From positions 248,001-312,000 of the forward strand of contig CAWGHN010000002.1 in NCBI GenBank assembly GCA_963822435.1: a stretch of DNA of 64,000 nucleotides. The letters are read 5' to 3'. The notes under the pieces are model-generated. The model was not told the origin of the DNA. It saw only the letters and a list, made by a program, of their open reading frames with translations, and searched no databases. Below, piece by piece: positions 17,841-26,425 of this stretch; the first letter of the stretch is position 1, and each line of letters begins with the position of its first letter. The stretch comes from JAUYQR01 sp963822435 (GTDB lineage Bacteria > Pseudomonadota > Alphaproteobacteria > Rhodobacterales > Rhodobacteraceae). Made by a program: the position numbers and the translations under genes.

Positions 17841-17868
17841 AAAGGCCGCATCTTCGGATGCGGCCTTT
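17841..17868. terminator. Perfect 12-bp hairpin terminator, possibly bidirectional
   Basis: AAAGGCCGCATC (17841-17852) pairs perfectly with 17857-17868 around a UUCG tetraloop. The A-run before and T-run after let it work for the plus-strand gene and for the convergent DUF1127 gene. Confidence 0.85.
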
Positions 17869-17902
17869 GTCATTCTGGCAACGCGGTCGGCGATGGAGCC
17901 GA

Positions 17903-18106
17903 TCAGCGGCCCATCAGGTCCACGTCGGCACGGCACAGGCCGATGTCGTCAAGCTCGCGGTCCGACAGTTTGCCAAGGGCGCGGCGGGTGATGCGAGCAT
18001 CATTCCAGGCGCTGAGAGCGGCAAAAGCGCGGGTCATGCCGGAAACGGCACGGTAGGTGGTGATGGCGCCGAAGGGCGCCGGGCGGGTCGTATCGACGGC
18101 GGCCAT
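17903..18106 (-). CDS. DUF1127 small protein
   Basis: 67 residues. The C-terminal half (RAFAALSAWNDARITRRALGKLSDRELDDIGLCRADVDLM) is the DUF1127 (YjiS-like) motif, rich in Arg and ending with LxDIGLxRxDV. Small DUF1127 proteins are abundant in alphaproteobacteria; some bind RNA or affect sRNA and phosphate responses. The long AT-rich upstream region (18107-18429) suggests its own regulated promoter. Confidence 0.85.
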   Translation of the reverse strand: MAAVDTTRPAPFGAITTYRAVSGMTRAFAALSAWNDARITRRALGKLSDRELDDIGLCRADVDLMGR

Positions 18107-18429
18107 GGCGGGTATCCTTTGTTCTTATACTGCACAATACGGAGGCTTATTCCTCCATGCAGTGCCAGATAGTCGTGCTGCGTGTGCAAAGCAAGGCAAG
18201 CAATTGGCAATGCCGGGTTGCAGCCACTGCATGACTGAATTCATAATTTAGTCATGTTTTTCAGGGCGTTTGGGGTGCGAAGCGGCAAATCTGTCGTTTT
18301 TGCTGGCCGCCCTGTCGGTTTCTGCGTCTGCATAATCAATGCCCGCAGGCGCGACAAGGGCCGAAAGCCATTGGCGGATGTTCTCTTTTCGTGCTAATTC
18401 GGGCGCAAGAGCAAGAAAAGAGGGCAGGA
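18107..18429. other. Non-coding, AT-rich divergent region between the DUF1127 gene and ruvC
   Basis: 323 bases without a supported gene, visibly richer in A/T than its surroundings. It holds GGAGG-cttatt-CCTCC just upstream of the DUF1127 start. It also holds an inverted repeat CATGACT (18230-18236) / AGTCATG (18250-18256) followed by TTTT, which could be a terminator or a protein-binding dyad. A small RNA cannot be excluded. I see no tRNA. Confidence 0.5.
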
Positions 18430-18939
18430 ATGCGCGTCATCGGCATTGATCCGGGTCTGCGAAACCTCGGCTGGGGGGTGATCGACGTAGCCGGATCGCG
18501 GCTGAGCCATGTGGCGAACGGCATCTGCCACTCGGCGGGCGAGGATGGCGATCTGGCGCAGCGGCTGCTCAGCCTGTTCGATCAGTTGACGGCGGTTGTG
18601 AAAACCTATGGACCAGAAGCGGCGGCGGTGGAGCATACCTTTGTCAACAAGGATGCGGTGGCGACATTGAAGCTGGGCCAGGCGCGCGGGATTGCGCTGC
18701 TGGTGCCGGCCCGTTTCGGGCTGGTGGTTGGCGAATACGCGCCGAATGCGGTGAAGAAAACAGTGGTGGGCGTGGGCCATGCCGCCAAGGTGCAGGTTGA
18801 CCATATGGTGCGGTTGCAGTTTCCGGGCATCGTGATTGCCGGGCCGGACGCGGCGGATGCGCTGGCGGTGGCGATCTGCCACGCGCACCATCTGCAATCG
18901 GCGGGCCGGTTGCAGGCGGCGTTGAGGGCGGCGGGATGA
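18430..18939 (+). CDS. ruvC: Holliday junction endonuclease RuvC
   Basis: 169 residues from ATG 18430 with AGGGCAGGA just upstream. Acidic active-site residues Asp7 (VIGIDPGLRNLGWG), Glu68 (AAVEHTFVNKDAVATLKLGQARG), Asp140 and Asp143 (GPDAADALAVAICHAHH) are all present. It cuts Holliday junctions in the RuvABC complex. The stop overlaps the ruvA start (ATGA). First gene of ruvCAB. Confidence 0.95.
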   Translation: MRVIGIDPGLRNLGWGVIDVAGSRLSHVANGICHSAGEDGDLAQRLLSLFDQLTAVVKTYGPEAAAVEHTFVNKDAVATLKLGQARGIALLVPARFGLVVGEYAPNAVKKTVVGVGHAAKVQVDHMVRLQFPGIVIAGPDAADALAVAICHAHHLQSAGRLQAALRAAG

Positions 18940-19601
18940 TCGGCAGGATTTCGGGGCGGCTGGACTGGCGCGGGGCCGACCATGTGCTGATCGACGTGCG
19001 CGGCGTCGGATACATCGTGCATGTCAGCGACCGGACGCTGGCGGGGATGCCGGGGCTTGGTGAAGCGGTCAGTCTTTATACCGAACTTCTGGTGCGGGAG
19101 GATCTGCTGCAGCTTTTCGGTTTTCCGACCATGCTGGATAAAGAGTGGCACAAGCTGTTGACCACGGTGCAGGGTGTTGGGGCCAAGGCCGCGATGGCGA
19201 TCCTTGGCACGCTGGGGGCGGAAGGTGCGGCGCGTGCAATCACGCTGGGTGATGCACGCGCCATTCAGGCGGCGCCGGGCGTGGGGCCGAAACTGGCGCA
19301 GCGGGTGATATTGGAGCTGAAGGCCAAGGCGCCGGGCGTGATGGCGGCGGGGGTGTCGCTGGCCGCCGTGGCGTTGGCCGACGACGTGGTGATCGAGGCC
19401 GAGGCGCCGCGTGCCGCACCAAGGCCCGCCGCAGGGGCGGCGCGGGCGGCGGTGACGGCGGATGCGTTGTCAGCGCTGTTGAACCTTGGCTACGGGCAGG
19501 GCGATGCGGCGCAGGCGGTGGCGACCGTGGCGGGCGAGCAGCCGGAGGCGGACACCGCGACGCTGATCCGCGCCAGCCTGAAATTGCTGGCGCCGAGGTA
19601 A
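18936..19601 (+). CDS. ruvA: Holliday junction DNA-binding protein RuvA
   Basis: 221 residues. OB-fold start MIGRISGRLDWRGADHVLIDVRGVGYIVHVS; helix-hairpin-helix motifs TTVQGVGAKAAMAILGTLG and AAPGVGPKLAQRVILELKAK; flexible Ala-rich linker; C-terminal RuvB-binding domain ADALSALLNLGYGQGDAAQAVA. The acidic pin is reduced (tetramer interface around LGEAVSLYTELLVRED). It targets RuvB to junctions. Four-base overlap with ruvC and 3 bases to ruvB show one operon. Confidence 0.95.
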   Translation: MIGRISGRLDWRGADHVLIDVRGVGYIVHVSDRTLAGMPGLGEAVSLYTELLVREDLLQLFGFPTMLDKEWHKLLTTVQGVGAKAAMAILGTLGAEGAARAITLGDARAIQAAPGVGPKLAQRVILELKAKAPGVMAAGVSLAAVALADDVVIEAEAPRAAPRPAAGAARAAVTADALSALLNLGYGQGDAAQAVATVAGEQPEADTATLIRASLKLLAPR

Positions 19602-19604
19602 GCG

Positions 19605-20645
19605 ATGGAACCCGATCCCGCATTGCGCCCCGAAAAGCTGCCCGAGGACATGGACCGTGCCTTGCGCCCTCAGATGCTGGCCGAGTTCATCGGGCAGGCG
19701 GAAGCGCGGGCGAACCTTGCGGTGTTCATCGCCAGCGCCCGGATGCGCGGCGAGGCGATGGACCACACGCTGTTTCACGGGCCTCCCGGGCTGGGCAAGA
19801 CCACGCTGGCGCAGATCATGGCGCGGGAGTTGGGGGTGGGCTTTCGCATGACCTCGGGGCCGGTGCTGGCCAAGCCCGGCGATCTGGCGGCGATCCTGAC
19901 CAATCTTGAGCCGCGCGATGTGCTGTTCATCGACGAGATTCATCGGCTGTCGCCGGTGGTGGAGGAGGTGCTGTATCCGGCGCTGGAGGATTTCGCGCTG
20001 GATCTGGTGATCGGAGAGGGGCCGGCGGCGCGGACGGTGCGGATTGATTTGCAGCCCTTCACGCTGGTCGGGGCGACGACGCGACTGGGGTTGCTGACAA
20101 CGCCGCTTCGTGACCGGTTCGGGATACCGACGCGGCTGGAGTTTTACAGCGATGCGGAGTTGTTCGAGATCGTCAGCCGGGGGGCGCGGTTGATGGGGGT
20201 CGAGGCGGCGCCGGAGGGCTGCCGCGAGATTGCCCGGCGGGCGCGGGGGACGCCGCGGATTGCGGGGCGCCTGTTGCGGCGGGTGGTGGACTTTGCGCTG
20301 GTCGAGGAGGGCGGCAAGATCAGCCGGGCCTTGGCCGACCGGGCGTTGACGCGGCTGGGGGTGGACCAGTTGGGGCTGGATGGGGCGGACCGGCGGTATC
20401 TGACGCTGCTGGCCGAGAATTATGGTGGCGGGCCGGTGGGGGTGGAGACGATCGCGGCCGCGCTGAGCGAGCCGAGGGATGCGATCGAGGAGGTGATCGA
20501 GCCCTACCTTTTGCAGCAGGGGCTGATCTTGCGGACCCCGAGGGGGCGGATGCTGGGGACGAAGGCCTGGCGGCATCTGGGGCTGGAGCCGCCGAAGGGG
20601 CCCGAGCCCGGAAAGCCGGGGCAGGCGGATCTGTTCGAGGCGTGA
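19605..20645 (+). CDS. ruvB: Holliday junction branch-migration ATPase RuvB
   Basis: 346 residues. Walker A HGPPGLGKTTLAQ (G59-T67), Walker B DVLFIDEIHRL (D110/E111), sensor 1 LVGATTRLGLLTTPLRDRFG with Arg finger, and C-terminal winged helix (TLLAENYGGGPVGVETIAAALSEPRDAIEEVIEPYLLQQGLI). Motor of branch migration. A terminator hairpin follows at 20651-20673. Confidence 0.96.
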   Translation: MEPDPALRPEKLPEDMDRALRPQMLAEFIGQAEARANLAVFIASARMRGEAMDHTLFHGPPGLGKTTLAQIMARELGVGFRMTSGPVLAKPGDLAAILTNLEPRDVLFIDEIHRLSPVVEEVLYPALEDFALDLVIGEGPAARTVRIDLQPFTLVGATTRLGLLTTPLRDRFGIPTRLEFYSDAELFEIVSRGARLMGVEAAPEGCREIARRARGTPRIAGRLLRRVVDFALVEEGGKISRALADRALTRLGVDQLGLDGADRRYLTLLAENYGGGPVGVETIAAALSEPRDAIEEVIEPYLLQQGLILRTPRGRMLGTKAWRHLGLEPPKGPEPGKPGQADLFEA

Positions 20646-20650
20646 GCCCG

Positions 20651-20673
20651 TGTCCCACGGTGGGACATTTTTT
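20651..20673 (+). terminator. Terminator after ruvCAB
   Basis: TGTCCCA-cgg-TGGGACA stem (20651-20667), then T6 (20668-20673). A second small stem AGGCTT/AAGCCT lies at 20710-20725. Confidence 0.75.
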
Positions 20674-20812
20674 GGTATCAATGAAATCAATGGGTTGTGG
20701 CGGTAGTTCAGGCTTTGTTAAGCCTTTGGGCGATCCGGGGGCGCGTTCTGTGCCTTGATTTGCGGCAACGGGCAGCGGTAAGGCTGCGCCCGGATTTCAT
20801 CAGGGGTGGCAC

Positions 20813-21445
20813 ATGGAAGCGATGGGGCCGGAGGCGGTGCAGGCGTTGTTCACGCGCGGCGACGGGCAGTATCTGTTCGCGCGCTGGGGGCGGCCGATCG
20901 TACCGGTGGTGTTCGGAGTGGAGGCCGAGACGCTGCCGATCATCAAGGGTGCCTTCGAGGCGGTGGTGACGCTGGCCGGGCACAAGATGGCCGAGACGGA
21001 CCCGGAACTGGGTGCCAACCTGATGGTGTTCTTCGTGCGCGACTGGGCCGAACTGCCGGACGTGCCGGACCTCGACCGGCTGGTGCCGGAACTGCGCCCG
21101 TTGTGCGACAGGCTGGCTGCGGCGGATGCGAACCAATACCGCATCTTCCGCTTTGACCCCGATGGCGCGATCAAGGCGGCCTTCGTGTTCCTGCGGATGG
21201 ACGCGCATCTGAGCGCGGTGCCGGCCGAGGTGCTGGCGCTGGCGCAGGCCGTGCAGACGATGCTTTTGTGGTCTGACCGGGCGTTTGCCGACACCTCGCC
21301 CTTGGGCCGGGTGGGCGAACAGGTCATCCTGCGGCCCGAGATCGGTGCGGTGATCCGGGCGGCCTATGATCCGGTCTTGCCGATGATGGCGCGGGACGCG
21401 AGCCACGCGCTGCGGCTGGCGGCACGGATCGGGCGCGTTGCCTGA
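20813..21445 (+). CDS. Conserved-looking protein of unknown function
   Basis: 210 residues, soluble, mixed alpha/beta, with no signal or membrane segment. Readable pieces: FTRGDGQYLFARWGRPIVPVVFGVEAETLPIIKGAFEAVV, LGANLMVFFVRDWAELPDVPDLDRLVPEL, ANQYRIFRFDPDGAIKAAFVFLRMD and AEVLALAQAVQTMLLWSDRAF. I do not recognise a family. It lies between the ruvCAB terminator and the tol cluster. Codon bias fits the genome. Starting at MEAMGPE with GGGGTGG weakly upstream. Confidence 0.65.
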   Translation: MEAMGPEAVQALFTRGDGQYLFARWGRPIVPVVFGVEAETLPIIKGAFEAVVTLAGHKMAETDPELGANLMVFFVRDWAELPDVPDLDRLVPELRPLCDRLAAADANQYRIFRFDPDGAIKAAFVFLRMDAHLSAVPAEVLALAQAVQTMLLWSDRAFADTSPLGRVGEQVILRPEIGAVIRAAYDPVLPMMARDASHALRLAARIGRVA

Positions 21446-21450
21446 CCCTG

Positions 21451-21897
21451 TCAGGGTGCGGTGAGCGGGATCACCGACAGCGACATCTTGCCCGAGCCTT
21501 GCGTCACCTCGGAGGCATGGGCGAGGTAGACGAGGCTGTTGTTCGCCTCGTCGAAGATGCGGGTCACGCGGACGGCCTTCAGGATCAAGGACTGGCGTTC
21601 GGAGAAAATATCCTCGCCTTCCGGGCCGCGTTCGATGTCGCCCACAACGATGGGGCCGGTCTGCACACAGTCGACGGCGGAGTAGGACGGGTCTTCGAAC
21701 CAGTTGCCCTGTTGCAGCCGGTCGAACACCGAGCGTTCGAAATAGGCGATGTGGCAGGTGACGCCCTGCACGGCAGGATCGGCGAACGCCTCGATCACCA
21801 CATCGTTGCCGACCCAGTCGACGCCGACGCGGCCGACCTCTTCGGAAAGGGCGGGGGAGGCGATGAGGGAGATGATGGCGAAAAGGGGCGCGCGCAT
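21451..21897 (-). CDS. CreA-like secreted protein
   Basis: 148 residues from ATG at 21897. Signal peptide 1-18 (MRAPLFAIISLIASPALS). Body matches CreA: EEVGRVGVDWVGNDVVIEAFADPAVQGVTCHI, then YFERSVFDRLQQGNWFEDPSYSAVDCVQTGPI, and SLILKAVRVTRIFDEANNSLVYLAHASEVTQGSGKMSLSVIPL. A periplasmic family without a known activity. Convergent with the unknown gene at 20813 (5-base gap) and divergent from ybgC. Confidence 0.85.
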   Translation of the reverse strand: MRAPLFAIISLIASPALSEEVGRVGVDWVGNDVVIEAFADPAVQGVTCHIAYFERSVFDRLQQGNWFEDPSYSAVDCVQTGPIVVGDIERGPEGEDIFSERQSLILKAVRVTRIFDEANNSLVYLAHASEVTQGSGKMSLSVIPLTAP

Positions 21898-22017
21898 GGG
21901 AAACCTCGGATCGGGGAGGGTGGGAAGGTGGGGCTTTGCCGCGTCCGGCACAAGGGGCTTTGACGGCACGGCGCAGGGCGCGCTAAGGCTGGCAGGCCGT
22001 ATCTGCCGGAGACAAGC

Positions 22018-22419
22018 GTGGCCCACCTCTTTTCCCTGCGTGTCTACTATGAGGATACCGATCTGGCCGGGATCGTCTATTACGCGAATTACCTGAAGTT
22101 CATCGAACGGGCGCGGAGCGAATGGGTGGCATCGCTGGGCATCGACCAGATGGCACTTCGGGCGGAAGACGGCATCGTCTTTGCCGTCCGGCGGGTGGAG
22201 GCGGATTACCTGCGGCCTGCGAAGTTTGCCGATGATCTGGTCGTGGAGACGGTGTTGCAGGCGGCCACCGGCGCACGGCTGGTGCTGGAGCAGACCATCA
22301 GCCGGGGCGCTGAGCGGCTGTTTTTGGCGGTGGTGACGCTGGTCTGCCTGAACGAGGCGGGGGCAGCGGCGCGGGTTCCACCGCAGGTTCGGCTGCGGCT
22401 GCTGGGGCAGGTGCATTAG
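22018..22419 (+). CDS. ybgC: Tol-Pal-associated acyl-CoA thioesterase
   Basis: 133 residues from GTG 22018. Hot-dog fold with catalytic Asp in VYYEDTDLAGIVYYANYLKFIERARSEW, then GIVFAVRRVEADYLRPAKFADDLVVET. YbgC hydrolyses acyl-CoA thioesters and usually heads tol-pal operons, as here. 118 bases separate it from tolQ, with a promoter-like site between. Confidence 0.93.
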   Translation: MAHLFSLRVYYEDTDLAGIVYYANYLKFIERARSEWVASLGIDQMALRAEDGIVFAVRRVEADYLRPAKFADDLVVETVLQAATGARLVLEQTISRGAERLFLAVVTLVCLNEAGAAARVPPQVRLRLLGQVH

Positions 22420-22459
22420 CGCGGTCGGGCGGCAAATCCCCGCTGCACGCAGACTTGTG

Positions 22460-22489
22460 TTGGCATTCGCCCTGTAACCTTGATAGAAT
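22460..22489 (+). promoter_or_regulatory. Candidate sigma70-type promoter before tolQ
   Basis: TTGGCA (22460-22465) and TAGAAT (22484-22489) are separated by 18 bases in an otherwise gene-free 118-base gap. Confidence 0.4.
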
Positions 22490-22537
22490 CAGGGATAACG
22501 GAGCCGAATAACGGCCCGATCAACAAGAGCAGGCGTA

Positions 22538-23233
22538 ATGGAAACGGACACCCTTGCGATGGCGCAGGAGATTGATTTCTCCATGCTCGCCCTTTTTGCA
22601 CGCGCGACGCTGACGGTTAAGGTCGTCATGATCATGCTGATGATCATGTCGTTCTGGTCATGGGCGATCATCATCCAAAAGCACATCATGTTCCGCAAGG
22701 CGCGCGGCGAGGCGACGGTGTTTGACCGCGCGTTCTGGTCGGGCGAGCCGTTGGACGAGTTGTTCGAGAAGATCGGGCCGGACCCGCAGGGGCAATCGGA
22801 AAAGATCTTTGCCGCTGGGATGCTGGAATGGCGCCGCAGCCACAAGCAGGACGGCGGGCTGATCGCGGGCGCGCAGGCACGGATCGACCGGGCGATGGAT
22901 GTGGCGATCAACCGCGAAAGCGAGCGGCTGAACAACGGGCTGGCGTTTCTGGCGACCACCGGCTCGACCGCACCGTTCATCGGGCTCTTTGGCACGGTCT
23001 GGGGCATCAAGCACAGTTTCGAGCAGATCGCGATTTCGCAGAACACCAACCTTGCCGTCGTGGCGCCGGGTATCGCCGAGGCGCTGCTGGCGACCGGTGT
23101 GGGCTTGATCGCAGCCATCCCGGCGGTGGTGTTTTACAACAAGCTGAATTCGGACAGCGAGCGCATCCTTGGCGGCTATGAAAGCTTTGCCGACGAGTTC
23201 GCGACGATCCTGTCGCGCCAGCTGGACGCCTGA
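22538..23233 (+). CDS. tolQ: Tol-Pal inner-membrane protein TolQ
   Basis: 231 residues. Three membrane helices: residues about 15-37 (FARATLTVKVVMIMLMIMSFWSWAII), then after a large cytoplasmic loop (GLAFLATTGSTAPFIGLFGTVWGIKHSF) and (GIAEALLATGVGLIAAIPAVVFYNKL). Forms the proton-motive-force motor with TolR that drives TolA. Start of a tight run tolQ-R-A-B-pal-cpoB. Confidence 0.95.
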   Translation: METDTLAMAQEIDFSMLALFARATLTVKVVMIMLMIMSFWSWAIIIQKHIMFRKARGEATVFDRAFWSGEPLDELFEKIGPDPQGQSEKIFAAGMLEWRRSHKQDGGLIAGAQARIDRAMDVAINRESERLNNGLAFLATTGSTAPFIGLFGTVWGIKHSFEQIAISQNTNLAVVAPGIAEALLATGVGLIAAIPAVVFYNKLNSDSERILGGYESFADEFATILSRQLDA

Positions 23234-23236
23234 GCC

Positions 23237-23707
23237 GTGGGGGCCGGGGTCATCAAGGGCGGCGGGGGCGGCGGACGCCGGGGGCGGCGGCGCGGCAAGG
23301 CGGCGGCGATGAGCGAGATCAACGTGACGCCCTTCGTGGACGTGATGCTGGTGTTGCTGATCATTTTCATGGTGGCGGCCCCGATGCTGACGGTGGGCGT
23401 GCCGGTGGAATTGCCGAAGACGGCGGCGAGCGCGCTGCCGACCGAGCAGGAAGAGCCGCTGACGATTTCCATCACCGCGTCGGGGGCGCTGTCGATCCAG
23501 AACACCGAGGTGGCAGACGGCGAGATGATCCCGAAGTTGCAGGCGATCGCGGCGGAGCGGACGTCGAAGAAAGTGTTTTTGCGCGCCGACGGGTCGATCC
23601 CGTATGAGCGGGTGGCGCAGGTGATGGGCGCGCTGAATGCGGGCGGTTTCAACGAGATCGGTCTGGTGACAGACGCCGAGGGACCGACCTTCGGCAGCGG
23701 CAACTAA
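23237..23707 (+). CDS. tolR: Tol-Pal protein TolR
   Basis: 156 residues from GTG 23237, 3 bases after tolQ. Basic N-terminal cytoplasmic segment (GGGRRGRRRGK), single TM helix EINVTPFVDVMLVLLIIFMVAAP carrying the proton-conducting Asp35, then a periplasmic ExbD/TolR domain (FLRADGSIPYERVAQVMGALNAGG). Stator/plug partner of TolQ. The Gly/Arg-rich N-terminus is longer than in E. coli. Confidence 0.93.
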   Translation: MGAGVIKGGGGGGRRGRRRGKAAAMSEINVTPFVDVMLVLLIIFMVAAPMLTVGVPVELPKTAASALPTEQEEPLTISITASGALSIQNTEVADGEMIPKLQAIAAERTSKKVFLRADGSIPYERVAQVMGALNAGGFNEIGLVTDAEGPTFGSGN

Positions 23708-23716
23708 GGGCGCGCG

Positions 23717-24883
23717 ATGCAGACGCGGGTGCAAACCGGCACGCTGGTTTCCGGGCTTGGCCATGCCGGGCTGATCCTCTGGGTGATCCTGGGGGATTGG
23801 CTGTTTGCGCCTGCACCGCCGGATCAGGTGCTCGTCACCCAGGTGTCGATGATGACAAGCGCAGAGTTTGACGCGCTGCAGGCGGCGGCCTCGACCCCGA
23901 CACCGTCGCAAGAGCCCGCGCCGAAGCCGCAACCAAGGCCCGAACCGAAGCCGGAGCCGGTGGTGGAACCTGCGCCCGAGCCTGTGCCTGCGCCGGAACC
24001 TGTGCCTGCGCCAGAGCCGGTGCCAGAGCCGACACCCGCGCCGGAGCCGGTTCCCGAAGACCTGCCGACCGCGGCGGAGGAGCAGTTGCTGCCCTCGCCC
24101 AGCCAGGAGGAGCAGGCGGTGCCGGATGCGGCCGAGATCGTCGCCCCGGTGCCGACCGACGTGCCGGAGGATGCCCCTACCTCGGACACCCCGACGCCAG
24201 CGATCAGCGACCAGCCGACGGAAGAGCCTGTGGTGCCGCAGGAGCCGACCGAGGCAACCGTGGCCGAGGATACCGGAACGGTGCTTCAGACCGAGGCGAA
24301 CAAGGATCAGACCGAAGCCTTGGGCATGACGGCGTCGATTCGTCCGCGCGCAAAGCCCGAGCGCCCGCCGGTAGAGCCCGCGCCGGAAGACGTGGCTGTG
24401 GAGGTGGCGGCTGCGGTCGATGCACCGCAGGATCAACCGGCCGAAGAACCGGCGCCAGACGCGCCGACCGAGGACGCGGTGGCGGACGCCTTGGCCGAGG
24501 CTTTGGCCCAGGACACCAGCGAACCCACCAGCGACACCGGCGGGTCGGACCTGCCGCAGGGGCCGCCGCTGACCGCAGGCGAAGTGGGCGATGTGCGCAG
24601 CGCCATCGGCAACAAATGGAACCTTGGATCGGCGTCAACGGACGCGTTGCGCACGACGATCGTGGTGCGGGTCAGTTTCTCGCCCGAGGGGCAGCCGACG
24701 GATATCGAGCTTCTGGAATCCGACGGGCCGACCGAGGCCGCCACCTCGACCGCGTTCAGCGCGGCGCGGCGGGCGGTGCTGCGGGCGCATCAGGACGGCG
24801 GAATTCCGCTTCCGGCGGACAAATACGATACTTGGCGCGTGCTTGATCTGGTTTTTGACCCCAATGGAATGAGGCTGAGATGA
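23717..24883 (+). CDS. tolA: TolA with proline/glutamate-rich linker
   Basis: 388 residues. TM helix near the N-terminus (VSGLGHAGLILWVILGDWLF). Residues about 55-290 are a long Pro/Glu/Ala-rich spacer with PxPEPVP repeats and almost no Lys, unlike the Lys/Ala coiled-coil domain II of enterobacterial TolA. The C-terminal TonB-like domain (about 295-388: NKWNLGSASTDALRTTIVVRVSFSPEGQP, then WRVLDLVFDPNGM) contacts TolB/Pal. It spans the periplasm to couple TolQR to Pal. The repeat DNA around 23960-24060 is prone to length change. Confidence 0.9.
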   Translation: MQTRVQTGTLVSGLGHAGLILWVILGDWLFAPAPPDQVLVTQVSMMTSAEFDALQAAASTPTPSQEPAPKPQPRPEPKPEPVVEPAPEPVPAPEPVPAPEPVPEPTPAPEPVPEDLPTAAEEQLLPSPSQEEQAVPDAAEIVAPVPTDVPEDAPTSDTPTPAISDQPTEEPVVPQEPTEATVAEDTGTVLQTEANKDQTEALGMTASIRPRAKPERPPVEPAPEDVAVEVAAAVDAPQDQPAEEPAPDAPTEDAVADALAEALAQDTSEPTSDTGGSDLPQGPPLTAGEVGDVRSAIGNKWNLGSASTDALRTTIVVRVSFSPEGQPTDIELLESDGPTEAATSTAFSAARRAVLRAHQDGGIPLPADKYDTWRVLDLVFDPNGMRLR

Positions 24884-24984
24884 CAGGTCATGCGTTAGCC
24901 AAGGGGCACTTGCCCCACGTCTTACCCCTTCCTTGCCACGCCCAGGGCGGGCTGAATGAAAAGAAAAAACGGAGCATGAGGCCC

Positions 24985-26334
24985 ATGAAATCAGTTTTCC
25001 GCGCACTCCTTCCGGTCGGGGTGGCCTTGGCCCTTGCGGTCGGGCTTGCGCTTTCCACTGTGGCACCGGTGCTGGCGCAAAACGCGCCGCCGCGGATTGT
25101 CATCGGGTCGGGTGTGATCGAGCCGATGCCGATTGCGATTGCCGGGTTCATCGACGAGGGCGGGGCGGGCGATTACGCGCGCGAGATCAGCCGCGTGGTT
25201 CAATCGGACCTTGAGGGTACGGGATTCTTCCGCGCGATCCCGGAGGATGCGCATATCAGCCGCGTCACCTCGTTCGACAGCACGGTGGCCTATGAGGACT
25301 GGAAGGCGATCAACGCGCAGGTTCTGGTGACCGGCGCGGTCAGCGTGTCGGGCGACCGGATCACGGTGAAGTTCCGCGCGCATGACGTGTTCAACGGCAC
25401 CACACTGGAGGGTGCCGCCTTGCAGTTTGCCGGCACCACGCAAGGCTGGCGGCGGATGGCGCACAAGGTGGCGGACGTGGTCTATTCCAAGATCACCGGC
25501 GAGGGTGGTTACTTTGACAGCCGCGTGGTGTTCGTGTCTGAGTCCGGGCCGAAGAACGAGCGGCTGAAGCGGCTGGCGGTGATGGATTACGATGGCGCGA
25601 ACGTGCAGTATCTGACCGACAGCGCCGCCATCGTGCTGGCGCCGCGGTTTTCGCCGACCGGCGACCGTATCCTTTACACCAGCTACGAATCCGGTTTCCC
25701 GCGCATCACGTTGATGGACGTGGGCAGCCTTGACCGGCGGTCACTGGACGAACAGCCCGGCACGATGACCTTTGCGCCGCGCTTTTCGCCCGATGGTGGC
25801 ACGGTGGTGTTTTCGTTGGAACGTGGCGGCAATACCGACATCTACGCGCTGAACGTGTCGTCGGGCGGCCTGTCGCAATTGACCAACGCGCCCTCGATCG
25901 AGACCGCGCCGAGCTTCAGCCCGGATGGCAGCCAGATCGTGTTTGAAAGCGACCGCACCGGCACGCCGCAGATTTACGTGATGCCGGCGTCGGGCGGCGA
26001 AGGGCAGCGGATTTCCGGTGGGCAGGGGCGCTACGGCACGCCGGTCTGGTCGCCCCGTGGTGACCTCATTGCCTTCACCAAGCAGAACGCGGGCCGCTTC
26101 CACATTGGCGTGATGCGCACCGATGGCAGCGAAGAGCGGCTGTTGACGGCATCCTTCCTGGACGAAGGCCCGACCTGGGCGCCGAACGGGCGTGTCTTGA
26201 TGTTCACCCGCGAGACCAGCGGTGCGGCCGGTCAGGCGAGCCTGTGGTCGGTGGACATCACCGGACGGAACCTGAAGCAGATCCCGACCGAGGGCCCGGC
26301 ATCGGACCCGGCATGGTCGCCGCTTTTGCCATGA
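24985..26334 (+). CDS. tolB: Tol-Pal periplasmic beta-propeller protein TolB
   Basis: About 449 residues. I choose ATG 24985 (MKSVFRALLPVG), which starts a clean Sec signal ending VLAQ; ATG 24976 is in frame 9 bases upstream, and the open frame reaches back into tolA. GGAG at 24971-24974 serves either start. N-terminal domain (residues 30-170), then a six-bladed propeller with repeated FSPxGxxIxFxS motifs (FSPDGGTVVFSLERGG, FSPDGSQIVFESDRTG, WSPRGDLIAFTKQ). Binds Pal and the N-terminus faces TolA. Confidence 0.93.
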   Translation: MKSVFRALLPVGVALALAVGLALSTVAPVLAQNAPPRIVIGSGVIEPMPIAIAGFIDEGGAGDYAREISRVVQSDLEGTGFFRAIPEDAHISRVTSFDSTVAYEDWKAINAQVLVTGAVSVSGDRITVKFRAHDVFNGTTLEGAALQFAGTTQGWRRMAHKVADVVYSKITGEGGYFDSRVVFVSESGPKNERLKRLAVMDYDGANVQYLTDSAAIVLAPRFSPTGDRILYTSYESGFPRITLMDVGSLDRRSLDEQPGTMTFAPRFSPDGGTVVFSLERGGNTDIYALNVSSGGLSQLTNAPSIETAPSFSPDGSQIVFESDRTGTPQIYVMPASGGEGQRISGGQGRYGTPVWSPRGDLIAFTKQNAGRFHIGVMRTDGSEERLLTASFLDEGPTWAPNGRVLMFTRETSGAAGQASLWSVDITGRNLKQIPTEGPASDPAWSPLLP

Positions 26335-26425
26335 ATTGTGACGCGCCACCGATTCCCTTGGCGGCGCGAAACTGCTAAAGTCTCCGCAATTCAAGCCCAT
26401 CGAGCCAATAAGAAGGAAGAAATCC

